Virus record (IMG/VR): IMGVR_UViG_3300033388_001990
Coordinates: 1 to 41,939 of that record
Origin: a virus
Strand: one strand, 5' to 3'
DNA length: 41,939 nucleotides
Of the stretch, positions 32,368 through 37,408 are shown in pieces; position 1 is the first letter of the stretch; the number at the start of each line of letters is the position of its first letter. The notes beneath the pieces were generated by a model. It was not told the origin of the DNA. It was given only the letters and a program-made list of their open reading frames with translations, and did no database searches. The position numbers were made by a program, and so were the translations under genes.

Positions 32368-32438
32368 TCCGAGGTCGTATAAAGGTAGTACGCTGGGCTT
32401 TGAACTCGGAAATTGAGGTTCGATTCCTTACCTCGGAA
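32368..32438 (+). tRNA. tRNA-Gln (anticodon TTG)
   Basis: The acceptor stem TCCGAGG (32368-32374) pairs perfectly with CCTCGGA (32431-32437). The D-arm is 32377-32391, the anticodon stem 32393-32397/32405-32409, and the loop CTTTGAA (anticodon TTG at 32400-32402). The variable loop has four bases and the T-arm has a canonical TTCGATT loop (32419-32425). The weak U1-A72 pair is a tRNA-Gln identity feature. The discriminator is A and CCA is not encoded. It starts the base after the lysozyme stop codon. Confidence 0.88.
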
Positions 32439-32455
32439 CATATTAACTAGACTAA

Positions 32456-32483
32456 ACTTCGCATAATCACTATTAACCGAAGT
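32456..32483 (+). repeat. dif-like site 1 (28 bp, 11-6-11)
   Basis: Left arm ACTTCGCATAA, centre TCACTA, right arm TTAACCGAAGT. The arms are imperfect inverted repeats (ACTTCG / CGAAGT). Layout and left-arm sequence resemble XerC/XerD dif sites. Sites 1-4 all point the same way. Confidence 0.65.
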
Positions 32484-32484
32484 A

Positions 32485-32622
32485 TAACCATTGTGAGCTG
32501 GGGTGGCGATATTTGTACAAAATATCAAATGCCAAGTTGGATTAATTATCCAACTATAACCCGAATAGTTTAGCGACGAAAGGGGTTGCAAGTTAATTCT
32601 TGCCCTCAGCTCCCAGTGGTTA
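32485..32622 (+). ncRNA. Five-way-junction RNA cassette between dif-like sites 1 and 2
   Basis: The closing stem is TAACCATTG (32485-32493) with CAGTGGTTA (32614-32622), then GAGCTG (32495-32500) with CAGCTC (32607-32612). Inside are four hairpins. The first has TGGC (32504-32507)/GCCA (32531-32534) enclosing GATATTT/AAATATC (32508-32526). The second is a perfect 8-bp AGTTGGAT/ATCCAACT (32535-32555). The third pairs AACCC (32558-32562) with GGGTT (32583-32587), and the fourth GCAAG with CTTGC (32588-32603). The structure fills the interval between the two sites exactly. It is not a tRNA (no T-loop or anticodon arm). Confidence 0.65.
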
Positions 32623-32626
32623 ACAT

Positions 32627-32651
32627 ACTCCGCATCACTATTAACCGAAGT
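32627..32651 (+). repeat. dif-like site 2 (25 bp, left arm shortened)
   Basis: Same centre (TCACTA) and right arm (TTAACCGAAGT) as site 1, but the left arm is ACTCCGCA: it lacks the last three bases (TAA) and has one substitution. Possibly a decayed or recombined copy. Confidence 0.6.
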
Positions 32652-32708
32652 ATAACAAAAATGAGTGCCGAAACGTGACAAAAAGCTAACAAACTAGCAC
32701 CCATTTTA

Positions 32709-32801
32709 TAAATTAGTTCTTTTCTGGGGGAATGTTAGGCTTTAAAACTTCGGAATGAGTAAGCCAGTGGGTTCCGAGTTCCCCAAAAGAGAATTAATTT
32801 A
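32709..32801 (+). ncRNA. Long-stem hairpin RNA C
   Basis: TAAATTAGTTCTTTT-type sequence (32709-32723) pairs with 32787-32801, continuing through TGGGG/CCCCA to GAA/TTC, giving about 20 pairs with one mismatch and a bulge. The enclosed loop has a hairpin GGCTT (32738-32742)/AAGCC (32761-32765). No ORF of note covers it. Its 3' strand overlaps the 5' strand of RNA D, so the two stems compete. Confidence 0.5.
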
Positions 32802-32900
32802 TTAAGAGCTGGGAAACCAGCTGAATAGGTATGGCGGGTAATCGGGTTAGCAGTTGTGAACGAAAACTCCGTAAGCAACTGCCTAGCTCTTAATAAATTA
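32795..32900 (+). ncRNA. Long-stem hairpin RNA D
   Basis: A perfect 16-bp stem pairs 32795-32810 (TAATTTATTAAGAGCT) with 32885-32900. It encloses GCAGTTG (32850-32856)/CAACTGC (32876-32882) and a small AGCTGGGAAACCAGCT hairpin (32807-32822) that competes with the top of the long stem. It ends 13 bases before the ATG at 32914, so it may control that gene or be a free RNA. Confidence 0.5.
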
Positions 32901-32913
32901 TAAATTAAAATAT

Positions 32914-33141
32914 ATGAAAAATAAATATCGCGTAGATAAACCAGAGTATTGGTGGGATGTAGCAATAACAATAAAAAGTATGAAAAAAGAAGAAAATAGA
33001 GAATGTAAACATAAAACTAAACACACAGAACAATATATATCATTAGATGGAAATGATAAAATAAGATGTGGAAAAATAATCATTATTACTTATTGTGCAG
33101 ATTGTGGTAAAAGATTACATAGAATAGAAACAGATAGATAA
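32914..33141 (+). CDS. Small cassette protein, possible zinc site (75 aa)
   Basis: This protein is basic with two Cys/His groups (ECKHKTKHTEQY and IITYCADCGKRLHR), which may form a zinc site. The N-terminus is KNKYRVDKPEYWWDVAITIK. There is no family match that I know. The gene lies in the cassette bounded by dif-like sites 2 and 3. Its stop TAA (33139-33141) is followed by CCGAT and then site 3, the same spacing as the next cassette ORF has to site 4. Confidence 0.55.
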   Translation: MKNKYRVDKPEYWWDVAITIKSMKKEENRECKHKTKHTEQYISLDGNDKIRCGKIIIITYCADCGKRLHRIETDR

Positions 33142-33146
33142 CCGAT

Positions 33147-33174
33147 ACTTCGTATAACGTGCATTCTGCGAAGT
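33147..33174 (+). repeat. dif-like site 3 (28 bp, 11-6-11)
   Basis: Left arm ACTTCGTATAA, centre CGTGCA, right arm TTCTGCGAAGT. The right arm is almost the exact complement of the left, and this is the copy closest to published Xer left-arm sequences of the plasmid pdif type (from memory). ATG of the next ORF lies 10 bases after it. Confidence 0.65.
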
Positions 33175-33184
33175 ATAAATATAT

Positions 33185-33382
33185 ATGAAACAAGAAACAT
33201 TAGAAATGATAGAAGAATATAATTCAAATGGAGTTTGTGTTAAAAGAACAATCAATGGTTTTGATTTACCGCCAGACAAAGAGCCGAGTGTTGTTATTTT
33301 TAGAAATTTAAAAAGTATTACACAGAAATTCTATATGACAAAAGAAGAAGCGAGACAAAGATTCGGAAATATCAAATTATAA
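33185..33382 (+). CDS. Small cassette protein (65 aa)
   Basis: Encodes METLEMIEEYNSNG-like sequence (starting MKQETLEMIEEYNSNGVCVK), with a beta pair (RTINGFDLPPDKEPSVVIF) and a basic helix (FYMTKEEARQRFGNIKL). No motif known to me. It is a single-ORF cassette: the start lies 10 bases after site 3, and the stop TAA is followed by CCGAT and site 4. That fixed offset is the strongest sign that ORF and site form a mobile unit. Confidence 0.55.
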   Translation: MKQETLEMIEEYNSNGVCVKRTINGFDLPPDKEPSVVIFRNLKSITQKFYMTKEEARQRFGNIKL

Positions 33383-33387
33383 CCGAT

Positions 33388-33415
33388 ACTTCGCATAACA
33401 ACCATTAACCGAAGT
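33388..33415 (+). repeat. dif-like site 4 (28 bp, 11-6-11)
   Basis: Left arm ACTTCGCATAA, centre CAACCA, right arm TTAACCGAAGT. Arms are identical to site 1; only the centre differs. The next ATG (33424) is eight bases downstream. Confidence 0.65.
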
Positions 33416-33423
33416 ATAAATAT

Positions 33424-33531
33424 ATGGAAAAAACAAAACTAGCATTTACATATATACTAATAGTTATATTAGCACCACCACTTTTCGCTGTGGCGTGTAA
33501 ATGGGCATTCTTTTGGTTTGATTTTATATGA
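33424..33531 (+). CDS. Small membrane peptide (35 aa)
   Basis: Encodes MEKTKLAFTYILIVILAPPL then FAVACKWAFFWFDFI, one to two membrane helices. It starts eight bases after dif-like site 4 and overlaps the next ORF as ATGA. No fifth site follows, so it may be the first fixed gene after the cassette array or the last cassette of it. Confidence 0.5.
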   Translation: MEKTKLAFTYILIVILAPPLFAVACKWAFFWFDFI

Positions 33532-33677
33532 AATGTAAACTATGTGGAGAAAACATAATAGGAGGAGCAATACTAGTAAAGTTCAAGCACCTCATAAATA
33601 GGCAATACATAGACTATGGCTGTTATTTATTATTAAGAAAAAGGAAATTAAATGGACAAAAAAAAACGACTACGTAA
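33528..33677 (+). CDS. Small CxxC protein (49 aa)
   Basis: ATGA-coupled to the membrane peptide. MKCKLCGENIIGGAILVKFK has an N-terminal CxxC, with a further Cys in IDYGCYLLLRK and a basic C-terminus, suggesting a half zinc ribbon that might dimerise or bind nucleic acid. It overlaps the start of the HNH gene by 26 bases. Confidence 0.5.
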   Translation: MKCKLCGENIIGGAILVKFKHLINRQYIDYGCYLLLRKRKLNGQKKTTT

Positions 33678-34002
33678 ACAAGCAGATAAACTATGGTTTG
33701 AAATACTTATCAAGCCTAAGTGTGAAGTATGCGACAGTCAAGCGAAGCAAGTACATCACTTCTTCCCAAAGAGCTCCTATGGACACCTAAGATACAATAT
33801 GAACAATGGAATAAACCTATGTATGCACTGTCATTTAAAGATACACCTAAAAGGAGACCCCCAAATAATAATCGCCATCAAAAAGAAAAGAGGCAAAGTA
33901 TGGTACAACAACCTCTTAAAAGAAGCAAGAGACAGACCACAAGGTAGTTATCAGACTATAGGATACTATCAAAACATAATAGAGGAACTAAACAAACAAT
34001 AA
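33652..34002 (+). CDS. HNH endonuclease
   Basis: This 116-residue HNH protein has KCEVCDSQAKQVHHFFPKSS (zinc Cys pair and HH at residues 35-36), then MNNGINLCMHCHLKIH (Asn55, Cys57, Cys60, His61, His65). The motif is complete and probably active. Phage HNH proteins of this size either act in DNA packaging next to the terminase or are free-standing homing-type nucleases. Here it is about 1 kb from terS but on the other side of a leftward operon. A recombination-linked (NinG-like) role also fits. Confidence 0.85.
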   Translation: MDKKKRLRKQADKLWFEILIKPKCEVCDSQAKQVHHFFPKSSYGHLRYNMNNGINLCMHCHLKIHLKGDPQIIIAIKKKRGKVWYNNLLKEARDRPQGSYQTIGYYQNIIEELNKQ

Positions 34003-34004
34003 AT

Positions 34005-34181
34005 ATGAAATGGAAAAAACAATTAGATAAATTAGGAGAAAAATGTTCGTGGGGTTGGTATGGAGATGAAGGAACATTATTTCAATTTATCAAAAAAGCC
34101 ATAAAAGAAGCCCGTGCAGATGAGAGGAGGAAGTGTGAAGAGAAATTTGAAGAAACATTATCTAATTTTACTGACAGATAA
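34005..34181 (+). CDS. Small protein of unknown function (58 aa)
   Basis: Encodes MKWKKQLDKLGEKCSWGWYG..., then a charged helix (FIKKAIKEARADERRKCEEK) ending in SNFTDR. No motif known. It follows the HNH gene by two bases and is the last gene before the bidirectional terminator. Confidence 0.55.
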   Translation: MKWKKQLDKLGEKCSWGWYGDEGTLFQFIKKAIKEARADERRKCEEKFEETLSNFTDR

Positions 34182-34204
34182 AAGAGGGCAAGCCTAAGAA
34201 CTAA

Positions 34205-34235
34205 AAAACAGGGATTAAAACCCCTGCTTTTTCGG
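34205..34235. terminator. Bidirectional Rho-independent terminator
   Basis: CAGGG (34209-34213) pairs with CCCTG (34222-34226). It is followed by CTTTTT on the plus strand and by a T-run (from AAAAAA at 34203-34208) on the minus strand. It separates convergent units. Confidence 0.75.
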
Positions 34236-34250
34236 CTCTGTCAATAGTCG

Positions 34251-34472
34251 TTACTCAATCTCACTGATACATTTTAACAAAGCACTATCGTCCCATTTAT
34301 AAAACTCAGGTTGCCATTCTCTAATCTTAGCCAATGCTCCTAATTCTGTTGGAGCCTCTACCTCTGTTTCTATGTCTGGAGCCTCACAATGAGACTTCAT
34401 ATTAAAGTACCAGTTTCTATCAGTTTGAGTGATAATATGGTACATATCATTTATTCCTTTTTCTATATCCAT
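34251..34472 (-). CDS. Protein of unknown function (73 aa), leftward operon
   Basis: Third gene of the leftward unit. Encodes MDIEKGINDMYHIITQTDRN, then an acidic-helical part (APDIETEVEAPTELGALAKI) and a Trp-rich segment (REWQPEFYKWDD). No motif known. Its stop lies next to the bidirectional terminator. In position and direction the three-gene operon resembles an immunity or early-control unit, but no repressor domain is evident. Confidence 0.6.
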   Translation of the reverse strand: MDIEKGINDMYHIITQTDRNWYFNMKSHCEAPDIETEVEAPTELGALAKIREWQPEFYKWDDSALLKCISEIE

Positions 34473-34480
34473 ATAATTAG

Positions 34481-34645
34481 TTAGTATGGGTATGTAAATC
34501 CTCCGATTGCCATAACCACAACAAATGCTAATAATAACAATGTTAGACCTTTACGACTTGCCTCTACTTCGTTGTATTCTTCTTTCGTCTTATTAAGCCA
34601 CTGTTGCTTATATTCTTCTTGTATTTTCTCTTGATATGTTTTCAT
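34481..34645 (-). CDS. Small membrane-anchored protein (54 aa), leftward operon
   Basis: Encodes MKTYQEKIQEEYKQQWLNKT, a charged N-terminal helix, followed by one membrane segment (GLTLLLLAFVVVMAIGGFTY) and a short end. It is a tail-anchored type of protein, as seen in small immunity or superinfection-exclusion proteins. It lies eight bases from the next gene and two bases from the previous one. Confidence 0.6.
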   Translation of the reverse strand: MKTYQEKIQEEYKQQWLNKTKEEYNEVEASRKGLTLLLLAFVVVMAIGGFTYPY

Positions 34646-34647
34646 AG

Positions 34648-34794
34648 TTATTTATTTTCTTTTAAATAATTTATTAACAAATCACTGGCTTGTCCTATTT
34701 CTTCTCGTTCTTCTATGTCTTCTGTCGCCATTTCCGCAAAGTCTACCAATAAATCAACAGCTTGAAATAGTTTAGATTTTGTTTCTTTATCCAT
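34648..34794 (-). CDS. Small acidic protein (48 aa), first in leftward operon
   Basis: Start ATG at 34794, stop TAA at 34648. Encodes MDKETKSKLFQAVDLLVDFA followed by EMATEDIEEREEIGQASDLL, mostly acidic helix. It is the first gene after the promoter and operator-like palindrome. No known family. Confidence 0.6.
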   Translation of the reverse strand: MDKETKSKLFQAVDLLVDFAEMATEDIEEREEIGQASDLLINYLKENK

Positions 34795-34814
34795 ATATTT
34801 ATTTATTTTACTTG

Positions 34815-34835
34815 TAGATACTGACTAGGTATCTA
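34815..34835. promoter_or_regulatory. Operator-like palindrome over the leftward transcription start
   Basis: TAGATAC (34815-34821) and GTATCTA (34829-34835) form a perfect 7-bp inverted repeat with a 7-base centre, and the leftward transcript is expected to start within it. A further half-site GTATCTA lies at 34869-34875, at the leftward -35. This suggests binding of a dimeric repressor. Confidence 0.55.
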
Positions 34836-34840
34836 TATTC

Positions 34841-34868
34841 ATACTATCATAACCTAGAAGCGTGTCAA
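34841..34868 (-). promoter_or_regulatory. Sigma-70 promoter, leftward
   Basis: Minus-strand TTGACA (plus 34863-34868) and TAGTAT (34841-34846), spacing 16. It drives the three-gene unit ending at 34251. Confidence 0.7.
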
Positions 34869-34878
34869 GTATCTAACC

Positions 34879-34887
34879 TGTGGATAA
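34879..34887 (-). promoter_or_regulatory. DnaA box centred between divergent promoters
   Basis: TGTGGATAA is exactly 10 bases from the leftward -35 (34863-34868) and 10 bases from the rightward -35 (34898-34903). Confidence 0.6.
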
Positions 34888-34897
34888 CTCTAGGGTA

Positions 34898-34926
34898 TTG
34901 ACTTTTTCCTTAAAGTATGCTATACT
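34898..34926 (+). promoter_or_regulatory. Sigma-70 promoter for terS and the late operon
   Basis: TTGACT (34898-34903) and TATACT (34921-34926), spacing 17. The start of transcription would be near 34933. The 5' UTR carries two tandem AACATCTGAT copies (34942-34961) just before the ATG at 34966. No terminator was noted before 23353 (through the junction). Confidence 0.75.
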
Positions 34927-34965
34927 GGATATAAGCTTAAAAACATCTGATAACATCTGATAACT

Positions 34966-35298
34966 ATGCCAACCCCTAAACAGAAAAAAGCATTTAAAAA
35001 TACTATTGAAAACATAGCAACCAAGAACCCTCAACCAGTAGGAGAGCTTTTAATAGATAGCGGATACTCACCGAGCATAGCAAAGAAACCAAGTATGGTT
35101 ATAGAGAGCAAAGGATTTAAAGAGCTATTAGCCACCATAGATGATAACAAGATAGTAGAGCAGTTTTACAAGTATGCCCTAGATAAGAGCGACAAGAGAG
35201 TATCAATGGAAGCAGGCAAAGAGATATTAAAGCTCAAGAACAGATACCCAGACCAGAAGAGCAAACTAGTAGGCTTATTCGGTAGCATACAGGACTAA
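34966..35298 (+). CDS. terS: Terminase small subunit
   Basis: This 110-residue protein has an N-terminal basic helix (TPKQKKAFKNTIENIATK) and a helix-turn-helix-like segment (VGELLIDSGYSPSIAKKPSM). VIESKGFKELLATIDDNKI and MEAGKEILKLKNRYPDQKS follow, all typical of phage TerS. It recognises the packaging site and stimulates TerL. It is unusual that three sugar or unknown genes separate it from terL. A noncoding stretch with repeats follows and may be the site it binds. Confidence 0.8.
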   Translation: MPTPKQKKAFKNTIENIATKNPQPVGELLIDSGYSPSIAKKPSMVIESKGFKELLATIDDNKIVEQFYKYALDKSDKRVSMEAGKEILKLKNRYPDQKSKLVGLFGSIQD

Positions 35299-35602
35299 CA
35301 ACCCAGCTACCCTCATAGAAGCCCCTTAGATGGCAACCTAGAGCCTTGTTTATAAGCATAACTACGATAATACATACATAACATCACTACCTAGAGCGAA
35401 TGCATGTGGTAATCTACCTATAGCAGAGATGAATGTCTAGTGATGATATTAGCAGACGCCCTTGAAATGGTACAACTTCCCCCACACACACATAAACACA
35501 GACAATTGGGCCTCTTATAAGGATAAGGGGGGGTGGGATAGGCGAGTTCAAAGGAGAGGAATAGTATATATGGTCACCATACAGGATAACTTAGAAATAG
35601 AC
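35299..35602. other. Noncoding region after terS; candidate packaging site and gene remnant
   Basis: About 300 bases without a convincing ORF. It holds three ACCTA(G/T)AGC copies (35336, 35389, 35416) and an 8-bp inverted repeat CATCACTA/TAGTGATG (35382-35389/35438-35445). A C-run (CCCCCACACAC, 35480s) and a G-run (GGGGGGGTGGG, 35527-35537) may pair. Bases 35317-35347 closely match part of the lysozyme gene (31988-32017). A pac or cos site is plausible here. Confidence 0.45.
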
Positions 35603-36169
35603 ATGAAAATATCAATAATAGGTTTAGGATATTGGGGTAAAATATGGAAAGAAGTATTAATTAAACACGACGTTCTTCATAAAACGTGCGATAGAGAGGG
35701 GGCGGATACTACTGACTGGAGAGAGGCGATAAAAGGTGCAGATGGAGTGATAATTGCCACACCGCCTAATACACATGAGTATGTCTCAGAAGATTGTTTG
35801 AACGAAGGTATATACGTATTATGTGAGAAGCCTATTAGTATTATTCATGATAGATTAATGCAAGGGTATCAGATGAGAGTACATCCTAATTTCAAGAAAT
35901 TGCGGATAAATCCTAAGAAGATAGATATTATATGGGAGGGACGTCAGAATAACGATGTATGGAACAGAATAGCCCCTCACGCCTTAGATATCATGGAATG
36001 GGTAGTAGGACCCCAAACAGAAGAGATAAAGCTTAATATAGCACTTAATAACGGAAAGAGACGACAAGCTACCACAGATGACGTTACAGTAGATTTTACA
36101 AAGAATGGAGATAATCTCTTAGATAGAGAATTAGAAATATTCATAGATTTAATAAAGAGTAAAGTATAA
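35603..36169 (+). CDS. Gfo/Idh/MocA-type oxidoreductase, compact
   Basis: This NAD(P)-dependent sugar oxidoreductase has 188 residues instead of the usual 320-350. MKISIIGLGYWGKIWKEVL is the dinucleotide-binding loop, GVIIATPPNTHEYVSED and YVLCEKPIS the EKP active-site motif, and HALDIMEWVVG part of the C-terminal catalytic region. Most of the beta-sheet C-domain is missing. The start is at ATG 35603, where the Rossmann strand begins; ATG 35570 (with AAGGAGAGG upstream) and TTG 35462 are also in frame. Such enzymes oxidise nucleotide sugars at C3, upstream of DegT transamination. Confidence 0.75.
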   Translation: MKISIIGLGYWGKIWKEVLIKHDVLHKTCDREGADTTDWREAIKGADGVIIATPPNTHEYVSEDCLNEGIYVLCEKPISIIHDRLMQGYQMRVHPNFKKLRINPKKIDIIWEGRQNNDVWNRIAPHALDIMEWVVGPQTEEIKLNIALNNGKRRQATTDDVTVDFTKNGDNLLDRELEIFIDLIKSKV

Positions 36170-36173
36170 TAAT

Positions 36174-36485
36174 ATGTCAGAAAATATAATAAAAGTGATA
36201 GCTTCTATAGACGATATAAAAGTTGAAACAAAATTAGGATTTAATGACGAAGAGTGGAATAGACTTAAAAATAATGAGTTTATGAAAAAAAGATATATTA
36301 AACATCATTTCTTACCATTATTACAAAAGTACTTTTTGACAGAAGAAGGTAAAGAATATAATAGATTAACAGACGAATTAAGAGAAACACTATCTTTAGA
36401 TGTTCTCCATAGAAGAGATAAAATTAAAGATAAACCTCGTTCATATTTAAAAGAAGAAGATTTAAACATAATTTATCCAAAATGA
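36174..36485 (+). CDS. Protein of unknown function (103 aa)
   Basis: This charged, mainly helical protein begins NIIKVIASIDDIKVETKLGF and ends in a basic C-terminal helix (VLHRRDKIKDKPRSYLKEED). It lies between the oxidoreductase and the aminotransferase, four bases after one and overlapping the other by four, so it is part of the sugar insert. No motif or family recognised. Confidence 0.6.
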   Translation: MSENIIKVIASIDDIKVETKLGFNDEEWNRLKNNEFMKKRYIKHHFLPLLQKYFLTEEGKEYNRLTDELRETLSLDVLHRRDKIKDKPRSYLKEEDLNIIYPK

Positions 36486-37408
36486 TAAACGCAATTAAGC
36501 GGGTATTAGATAGCGGACAATATATATTAGGAAAAGAGGTTGAGGCGTTTGAAAGAGAAGTCGCCGACTATTATGGTATGGAGTATGCCATCGGATGCAA
36601 CAGCGGGACAGATGCCCTAATTCTTTCATTAGAAGCCTTGGGTATAGGGAAAGGAGACGAGGTGATTACTACACCATATACGTTCATTGCATCAGCAGAA
36701 AGCATCGCAAGAGTGGGGGCAAAGCCAGTCTTTGTAGACATAGATTACGATACTTTTTTAATAGACCCAGATAAGATAGAAGCAGCGATTACAGAGAATA
36801 CGAAAGCTATTCTTCCTGTCCATTTATTTGGAGAGGTCTGTGATATGGCACGGATAATGGAAATCGCTGACCACTATAATCTTAAAGTCATAGAAGACGC
36901 AGCACAATGTTTTGGGTTTGAGGGGCTAGGTAAAGGCGACACTTTGTGCTTCAGTTTCCATCCATCTAAATCTTTAGGAGGATGCGGAGACGGAGGCATA
37001 ATTCTCACCAATAATAAGAGAGTCGATAACAAGCTTAGGTCTCTACGAAACCACGGTGCGGATTTATTTAAAGGTCCAGAAGGAAAGTATCATAATCTAT
37101 GTGTAGGGTATAACTCACGCTTAGATGAAATACAAGCAGCAATATTAAGAGAAAAATTAAAAGATTTCGGAAAATATGGAATTAAAAAACTATACACATT
37201 TAGAACTCCGAACAGAGAACTTGTACAACAATGGTTGGAAGAGAACCAAGTTGACAACAAAATCTATTATTCCAAACTCCTCCATCTCCAGCCATGTTTT
37301 GAATTTCTGGGGTATGAAAAAGGAGATTTGCCAGTTGCAGAAAAAGCAGCCGAAGAGTGTCTAACTATAAATATATATGTCAACTCTAAACGAGATAATA
37401 AAGTTTAA
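36482..37408 (+). CDS. DegT/DnrJ/EryC1 sugar aminotransferase, internally shortened
   Basis: The N-terminal two thirds are complete: IGCNSGTDALILSLEALGIG, TPYTFIASAESIARVGAKPV, KVIEDAAQCFGF and CFSFHPSKSLGGCGDGGIIL with the Schiff-base lysine at 163. After NSRLDEIQAAILREKL the usual 60-residue segment (RR...Y...L) is reduced. The protein ends about 30 residues early at LTINIYVNSKRDNKV, where the terL start overlaps by 32 bases. At 308 residues it is a trimmed paralogue of the gene at 8537. It may still be active, since the PLP site is intact. Confidence 0.85.
   Translation: MINAIKRVLDSGQYILGKEVEAFEREVADYYGMEYAIGCNSGTDALILSLEALGIGKGDEVITTPYTFIASAESIARVGAKPVFVDIDYDTFLIDPDKIEAAITENTKAILPVHLFGEVCDMARIMEIADHYNLKVIEDAAQCFGFEGLGKGDTLCFSFHPSKSLGGCGDGGIILTNNKRVDNKLRSLRNHGADLFKGPEGKYHNLCVGYNSRLDEIQAAILREKLKDFGKYGIKKLYTFRTPNRELVQQWLEENQVDNKIYYSKLLHLQPCFEFLGYEKGDLPVAEKAAEECLTINIYVNSKRDNKV

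Noticed and set aside
32495-32612. tRNA with long variable arm (GAGCTGG...CAGCTC)
   Set aside because: The last hairpin has a 6-base loop without TTC, and the middle arms do not give an anticodon loop.
32727-32784. Second tRNA candidate with GGGGAAT/GTTCCCC acceptor
   Set aside because: A 7-bp acceptor can be drawn, but there is no T-stem with a 7-base loop and no anticodon arm; it is better explained as the top of RNA C.
33145-33176. Resemblance of the repeated sites to loxP (ATACTTCGTATAA arm)
   Set aside because: The arm-spacer-arm sizes fit 11-6-11 (dif) better than 13-8-13, the right arm is imperfect, and no Cre-like recombinase is encoded.
33729-33947. 72-codon ORF inside the HNH gene in another frame
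   Set aside because: The HNH frame has a complete conserved motif; the alternative has none and low-quality composition.
35462-35602. Long N-terminal extension of the MocA-type gene from TTG 35462
   Set aside because: The Rossmann strand begins at MKISIIG (35603); the upstream codons look noncoding and include the C-/G-runs and possible packaging-site repeats.
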